Below are positions 5,389-10,477 of a DNA stretch of 10,477 nt, one piece after another. The stretch is from positions 1 to 10,477 of the forward strand of contig DASTCC010000596.1 of NCBI GenBank assembly GCA_035711465.1, in the 5' to 3' direction. The notes under the pieces are model-generated. The model ran no database searches. It saw only the letters and a list, made by a program, of their open reading frames with translations, and had not been told where the DNA came from. How positions within the stretch are numbered: the first letter of the stretch is position 1; each line of letters begins with the position of its first letter. The DNA is from DASTCC01 sp035711465. GTDB lineage: Bacteria > Acidobacteriota > Vicinamibacteria > Vicinamibacterales > SCN-69-37. Made by a program: the position numbers and the translations under genes.

Positions 5389-8300
5389 CTATTTCCCTCC
5401 GCCGACCGGCGCCGTGGTAATCGCCGGGATCTTCCCGCTCATCTTCTTGTTGAAACCGGGAATGTCGGTGGCGACGTGCGTCTCGAACGCCGCTTTCGCG
5501 TCCGCCAGCTGTTGCAGCTGATCGGCGAGGATGTCGTAAGCGACGTCGCGCGGCTTGTAGTCGGCGCTGCCGCCCTCGTCGCCGGCGCCGGTGCCGACCG
5601 CGCCGCCGAGCCACAGCAGATTCATGTAGACCTTGTAGGCATCGGCGAAGTACTTGTCGTCGCTGCGCAGATCCTGCCGCGTCACCAGCCGCAGCTCGGT
5701 GCCGAAGAGCATCGCGTCGAGATCCATCAGCGGCTTCTCGATCTCGTCCTTGCCGCGGTTCTCCTTCAGCAGGTCCTCGATCTGCTTGCGGATGATCTCG
5801 AGGCGATTGACGACGCCGGACGTCTCGGTGATCGCGTCGCGAATCCGAATCTGCATCTTCGTCGACTCGATCAGGTCGTCCTCCGAGGAGACGATCTTCG
5901 GATCTTTCAGCACCGTGAACGGCTCGGTGAACGTCTGGCCGTCGATCGTCATCCGCACCGCATACGTGCCCGGCGCCGCGATCGGCGTCGCCGTCGTCGG
6001 CCCGATGCCCCAGTGGGTGACGAAACGGATCTCGCTGCCCGAGAAATCCGGCTCGGACCAGATGTACTGGTTCTCCTTTGGCGTCGTCCGGATCTCGACC
6101 ATCTTCGCCGGCTCGTACATCAGGTTCCACGACACCTGGTTCAGCCCCGGCCGCGCGCCGCCCCATTCCTGCGTCCGGATGACCTCGCCGACCGAGTTCA
6201 AGATCTCCATCTTCACCGGCTGCGTCGGCGCGGCGGCCACCGAGAACTTGAAGGTGGCGGTGCCGCTGCGCGCCATCCGGAACGCCGCGTTCGGCGTGAA
6301 CAGCTTCGTCGGCGGCGTCGCCGGCAGCGCCGTCTGCCCGGTCTGCTCGAGCAGCGAGACGTCGCCGAGGATGAACAGCCCCCGTCCGTAGGTCGAGACG
6401 ACGATGTCGTGGTAGCGCGGCTCGTAGACGACCCACGTCACCGGCGAGGCCGGCAGTCCGGTCTTGAACTGCGTCCAGTTGGCGCCGTCGTCGAGCGAGT
6501 AGTAGAACGCGTGGCCGGTGCCAACGAACAGCATCCCCTGCTTGTTCGAGTTCTCGATCGTCGAGAGCGCGTAGTCGAGCGGATGCGCCGCCGGCAGGTT
6601 GCCGACGACCGGCTTCCACGTCGCGCCGTAGTCCGTGGTCTTGAAGATGTAGGGCTTGCGATCGTCGACGAGATGCGCGTCGATGGTGACGTAGGCGGTG
6701 GCGGCGTCGAACGTCGACGGCCAGATCTGCGTGATCGTCCCGCGGTAGGGCGCGCCCTTGAGGTTGTTGGTGACGTCGATCCAGTTGCCGCCGCCGTTGC
6801 GCGTGTACCAGACCTTGCCGTCGTTGGTCCCGGCCCAGAGCAGGCCCTTCTCCTTTGGCGACGACGCGACCGCGTAGACGAGCGCGCCCGAGTACTGGCC
6901 GAGGTTGTCCTGGACGATGCCGCCGCTCGGGACGATGATGCTCGGATCCTTCGTCGACAGATCCGGGCTGATCTCGACCCAGCTCTGCCCGCCGTTGGTC
7001 GTCTTCCAGATCACGTTGCAGGCGTAGTAGACCGTGCTCGGCTCGAACGCGTCGAACGCGACCGGTGCGGTCCAGTGGCAGCGGTACTTCGATTTGTCCG
7101 GCGACGAGTCGAACGTGATGATCGACGGCGACACCGATCTCGCCGTGCCCTGCCGCGCGTCCCAGCGCGTCAGCTTGTTGCCATAGCACGAGCCCCAGAC
7201 GATGTCGGCGTTGTCGGGCTGCGGCTGCGTGAAGCCCGACTCGCAGCCGCCGAGGTTCGGTTCCCACGCCAGAGCGGCGCCCCGTCCTCGTCCGCCGCCG
7301 CCTCCGCCGCCGCGTCCACCGCGGCCCGCGTCCGGCAGCGCTGCAGGCGCGGCGCCGGCGAAACGGCCGTTGCCGGTCTGCTCCGGCGTCGTGCTCGGCC
7401 CGCGCATCGTGCCGTCGTCCTGACGGTTGCTGTAGATCCAGTACGGGACGCGGTTGTCCACCGCGACGTGGTACATCTGCCCGTTCGGCAGGCGCACGCT
7501 CTGTTGGCCGTTGGCCGTAAAGATCGCGGCGCCGCCATCGTCGGTGAGCACGTAGCGGTTGCCGTCCTTCGGATCGAACCAGACGTCGTGGCAGTCGCCG
7601 CAGCCGCCGGTGATCGGGAACAGCTTGCCGCCGTCCTTCGAACGATGGAAGCCGCTGTTCATGACGATGACGTCGTTCGGATCCTGCGGGTTGACCGCCA
7701 GCCGGATGTAGTAGCCGGCGCGGCCGATGAGCGAGCGATCCCAGCTGACGACGTTCCAGTTCTCGCCGCCGTCATCCGATCGCCAGAGCGAGCCCTGATC
7801 GGCGGTCTGGATGAGCGCGTACATGCGCTTCGAGTCGGACGGCGCGATCGCGACGTCGATCTTCCCGACCGGCGGCCGCGGCATGCCGTTCTCCACCTTC
7901 TTCCAGGTTGCGCCGGCATCGCGGCTGATGTAGACGCCGGAGCCGGGACCGCCGCTGTACTGCTCCCACGTGCGCATCGTCAGCTGCCAGGTGCCGGCGA
8001 TCAGGATGTCCGGGTTGTTGACGTCGAGCGCGAGCCCGGAACAGCCCGTGTTCGGGTCGACGAAGAGCGATCGCGTCCAGTTTTGACCGCCATCGACGGT
8101 CTTGAACACGCCGCGCTCCTGCTGCGGCCCCGTGGCCCGGCCGACCGCACAGGCGTAGACGATGTTGGGATTGGTCGGATGGACGATGACGCGGCCGATG
8201 CGGCCGGTCTCGCGCAGCCCCATGTTCTTCCAGGTGGCGCCCGCGTCGGTCGACTTGTAGATGCCGTCGCCGGCGACGTCGCTCGGCCGGATCACCCATC

Positions 8301-8733
8301 CTTCGCCCGTGCCCGCCCAGACCTGATTCGGATCGGTCCACGAGAGCGCGAGCGCGCCGATCGCCTGCACCGGCTGATCGTCGAACACCGGGACGAAGGT
8401 GGCGCCGCTGTCGGTCGATTTCCACACGCCCCCCGACGCGTTGCCGAGGTAGTACGTGGTCGGATCGCCCGGCACGCCCACGACCGCGGCGATGCGGCCG
8501 GCCGGAGCCGGTCCCATGTATCGGAACGTCATCGGCGCGACGGGCTGAGCGGCCGGCGCGCCGCCGCGACCTCGCCCGCGCCCCTGCGGCGCTTCGGCTT
8601 CCTGACTCGCGGAAGGACCAGCGGCGGGGCCGCGCGCCTCGCTCGATCGGTTGGCGACGACGCCGGCCGATGCCAGCGCGGCGAGCGCCGCGACGGCGAC
8701 CAGATGACGACGCCAGAAACGGGATTCACGCAT
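5389..8733 (-). CDS. Large exported BNR/Asp-box beta-propeller protein (VPS10/sortilin-like, 'glycosyl hydrolase' of Acidobacteria)
   Basis: An 1114-residue protein with a signal peptide (MRESRFWRRH, then LVAVAALAALASAGVVA), so it acts in the periplasm, on the surface or outside. At least ten Asp-box motifs (S/T-x-D/N-x-G-x-x-W/F) are visible, at about 106, 161, 212, 270, 319, 365, 578, 644, 699 and 746, forming two propeller-like halves split by a Gly/Arg-rich linker (469-485). A probable beta-sandwich follows (about 815-940), ending in PGTYAVRMTIDGQTFTEPF, then a helical, likely coiled-coil segment (955-1095). Similar proteins are annotated as glycosyl hydrolases or sortilin-like in Acidobacteria, but no catalytic residues are recognisable and substrate is unknown. 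A CGDCH motif (378-382) sits in propeller one. ATG 8731-8733 was chosen because AAGGAG lies 8 bp upstream and the signal peptide begins there; an upstream in-frame ATG at 8793 adds 20 unlikely residues. It is divergent from the sigma-54 regulator. Confidence 0.9.
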   Translation of the reverse strand: MRESRFWRRHLVAVAALAALASAGVVANRSSEARGPAAGPSASQEAEAPQGRGRGRGGAPAAQPVAPMTFRYMGPAPAGRIAAVVGVPGDPTTYYLGNASGGVWKSTDSGATFVPVFDDQPVQAIGALALSWTDPNQVWAGTGEGWVIRPSDVAGDGIYKSTDAGATWKNMGLRETGRIGRVIVHPTNPNIVYACAVGRATGPQQERGVFKTVDGGQNWTRSLFVDPNTGCSGLALDVNNPDILIAGTWQLTMRTWEQYSGGPGSGVYISRDAGATWKKVENGMPRPPVGKIDVAIAPSDSKRMYALIQTADQGSLWRSDDGGENWNVVSWDRSLIGRAGYYIRLAVNPQDPNDVIVMNSGFHRSKDGGKLFPITGGCGDCHDVWFDPKDGNRYVLTDDGGAAIFTANGQQSVRLPNGQMYHVAVDNRVPYWIYSNRQDDGTMRGPSTTPEQTGNGRFAGAAPAALPDAGRGGRGGGGGGGRGRGAALAWEPNLGGCESGFTQPQPDNADIVWGSCYGNKLTRWDARQGTARSVSPSIITFDSSPDKSKYRCHWTAPVAFDAFEPSTVYYACNVIWKTTNGGQSWVEISPDLSTKDPSIIVPSGGIVQDNLGQYSGALVYAVASSPKEKGLLWAGTNDGKVWYTRNGGGNWIDVTNNLKGAPYRGTITQIWPSTFDAATAYVTIDAHLVDDRKPYIFKTTDYGATWKPVVGNLPAAHPLDYALSTIENSNKQGMLFVGTGHAFYYSLDDGANWTQFKTGLPASPVTWVVYEPRYHDIVVSTYGRGLFILGDVSLLEQTGQTALPATPPTKLFTPNAAFRMARSGTATFKFSVAAAPTQPVKMEILNSVGEVIRTQEWGGARPGLNQVSWNLMYEPAKMVEIRTTPKENQYIWSEPDFSGSEIRFVTHWGIGPTTATPIAAPGTYAVRMTIDGQTFTEPFTVLKDPKIVSSEDDLIESTKMQIRIRDAITETSGVVNRLEIIRKQIEDLLKENRGKDEIEKPLMDLDAMLFGTELRLVTRQDLRSDDKYFADAYKVYMNLLWLGGAVGTGAGDEGGSADYKPRDVAYDILADQLQQLADAKAAFETHVATDIPGFNKKMSGKIPAITTAPVGGGK

Positions 8734-8843
8734 AAGACTGACTCCTTGGCCTCTCGGGCACGGTCCGCCTGCCGCCGGAGCGGCACGGCCCACAGGGTAA
8801 AATGCTCTACTACTCTGGGCAATACGACGGATCAGGTATCTGT
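8734..8843. promoter_or_regulatory. Divergent promoter region between propeller gene and sigma-54 regulator
   Basis: This 110-bp gap must hold the start signals of two divergent genes. On the minus strand AAGGAG precedes the propeller ATG by 8 bp. On the plus strand TAAAAT at 8798-8803 is a possible -10 box that would give a leader of roughly 34 bases for the regulator; no convincing -35 element lies at the right distance. I see no sigma-54 type GG/GC element or clear operator palindrome here. Confidence 0.4.
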
Positions 8844-10274
<1,431 letters not shown>

Positions 10275-10289
10275 CTGCGTTGTCCTGGG

Positions 10290-10359
10290 TGCTGAGTGCT
10301 GAGTGCTTGGTGCTGGGGGCTGGGGGCTCGGTGCTAAGTGGTCGGTGCTGAGTGCTGCC
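10290..10359. repeat. Tandem array of ten degenerate 7-bp repeats (consensus TGCTGAG/TGCTGGG)
   Basis: Ten successive 7-base units without gaps: TGCTGAG, TGCTGAG, TGCTTGG, TGCTGGG, GGCTGGG, GGCTCGG, TGCTAAG, TGGTCGG, TGCTGAG, TGCTGCC. A weaker unit, TCCTGGG, precedes it at 10283. The frame of seven never slips. The array begins about 15 bp after the stop of the sigma-54 regulator and ends 3 bp before a sigma-54-like promoter. It does not encode a credible protein; a minus-strand reading frame through it gives only Pro/Ser/Thr/Gln/His-rich low complexity. Confidence 0.8.
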
Positions 10360-10362
10360 TGG

Positions 10363-10378
10363 TGGCACGCGAGGTGCA
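10363..10378 (+). promoter_or_regulatory. Candidate sigma-54 (-24/-12) promoter
   Basis: The bases TGGCACG-CGAG-GTGCA match the sigma-54 consensus TGGCACG-N4-TTGCA with one mismatch (G for the first T of the -12 box). The invariant GG (10364-10365) and GC (10376-10377) are the required 10 bp apart. Transcription would begin near 10389, immediately before the GTG of the partial four-helix-bundle gene, implying a leaderless message or a slightly different start. An NtrC-type activator gene ends 88 bp upstream. This is a pattern match by eye. Confidence 0.42.
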
Positions 10379-10389
10379 TCTGCCCAGGC

Positions 10390-10477
10390 GTGATCGCGCA
10401 AAAACATCAAGATCTCGAAGCGTGGCAGGAGGCAGACAAAGTCCGGCGCGCTTTTTATTGCACTTACTGCGAGGCCG
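10390..10477 (+). CDS. Four-helix-bundle protein, 23S rRNA intervening-sequence protein family (partial, cut by right edge)
   Basis: About 29 codons are visible, from GTG at 10390 to the window end. The peptide MIAQKHQDLEAWQEADKV followed by RRAFYCTYCEA matches the N-terminal helix of the S23/IVP family (pattern D-L-x-x-W-Q-x-A-x-x-L/V), small proteins of about 115-130 residues that form four-helix bundles. Members are encoded in 23S rRNA intervening sequences, as stand-alone genes of unknown function, and, as the Avd relative, beside diversity-generating retroelements. The GTG was chosen because it gives the usual short lead before the H-x-D-L motif; no good ribosome binding site is seen, GAGG at 10371 being 15 bp away. 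The codons are AT-richer than in neighbouring genes (AAA, CAT, TTT, TAT), which may hint at transfer. Family recognition from 29 residues is fair but not certain. Confidence 0.65.
   Translation, partial: MIAQKHQDLEAWQEADKVRRAFYCTYCEA

Overview
The window is GC-rich, gene-dense bacterial chromosome. Three things point to Acidobacteriota, probably a Vicinamibacteria-like soil lineage: a protein of the VWFA-related type seen in that phylum, a very large exported BNR/Asp-box propeller protein, and the codon bias towards G/C at third positions. This placement is an inference from gene content; no rRNA or marker gene is present.

Layout. Positions 1-2110 hold a tightly packed minus-strand operon read as ring-cleaving dioxygenase (MhqO/PcpA type), alpha/beta hydrolase (MhqD type), and maleylacetate reductase (cut by the left edge). 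Together they look like a hydroquinone or quinone ring-cleavage and detoxification module: the dioxygenase opens the ring, the hydrolase may process an ester or acyl product, and the reductase turns maleylacetate into 3-oxoadipate. Divergent from it, across about 58 bp, is a PLP-dependent aromatic-amino-acid-type decarboxylase (2169-3590, +). It converges on a second minus-strand group: an inorganic pyrophosphatase carrying a signal peptide (3641-4327), a VWFA-related exported protein (4356-5258) and a 1114-residue exported Asp-box propeller protein (5389-8733). Divergent from that is an NtrC-type sigma-54 response regulator (8844-10274, +). The right edge cuts the start of a four-helix-bundle protein of the 23S rRNA intervening-sequence protein family (10390 onward, +).

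Non-coding structure. No gap exceeds about 130 bp. Two gaps contain degenerate tandem repeats with a strict 7-bp period (5343-5384 and 10290-10359), each starting a few bases after a stop codon. A good match to a sigma-54 promoter (TGGCACG-N4-GTGCA, GG and GC 10 bp apart) lies at 10363-10378, between the sigma-54 activator gene and the four-helix-bundle gene. The dioxygenase has a TAGAAT box exactly 6 bp before its ATG and no Shine-Dalgarno sequence, which suggests a leaderless mRNA. The maleylacetate reductase has no ATG, GTG or TTG at its conserved N-terminus and probably starts at CTG.

I see no CRISPR array, tRNA, rRNA, insertion sequence or defence locus. The most unusual parts are the CTG-start/in-frame TGA junction, the exported pyrophosphatase, and the heptad array plus sigma-54 site plus four-helix-bundle gene at the right end.
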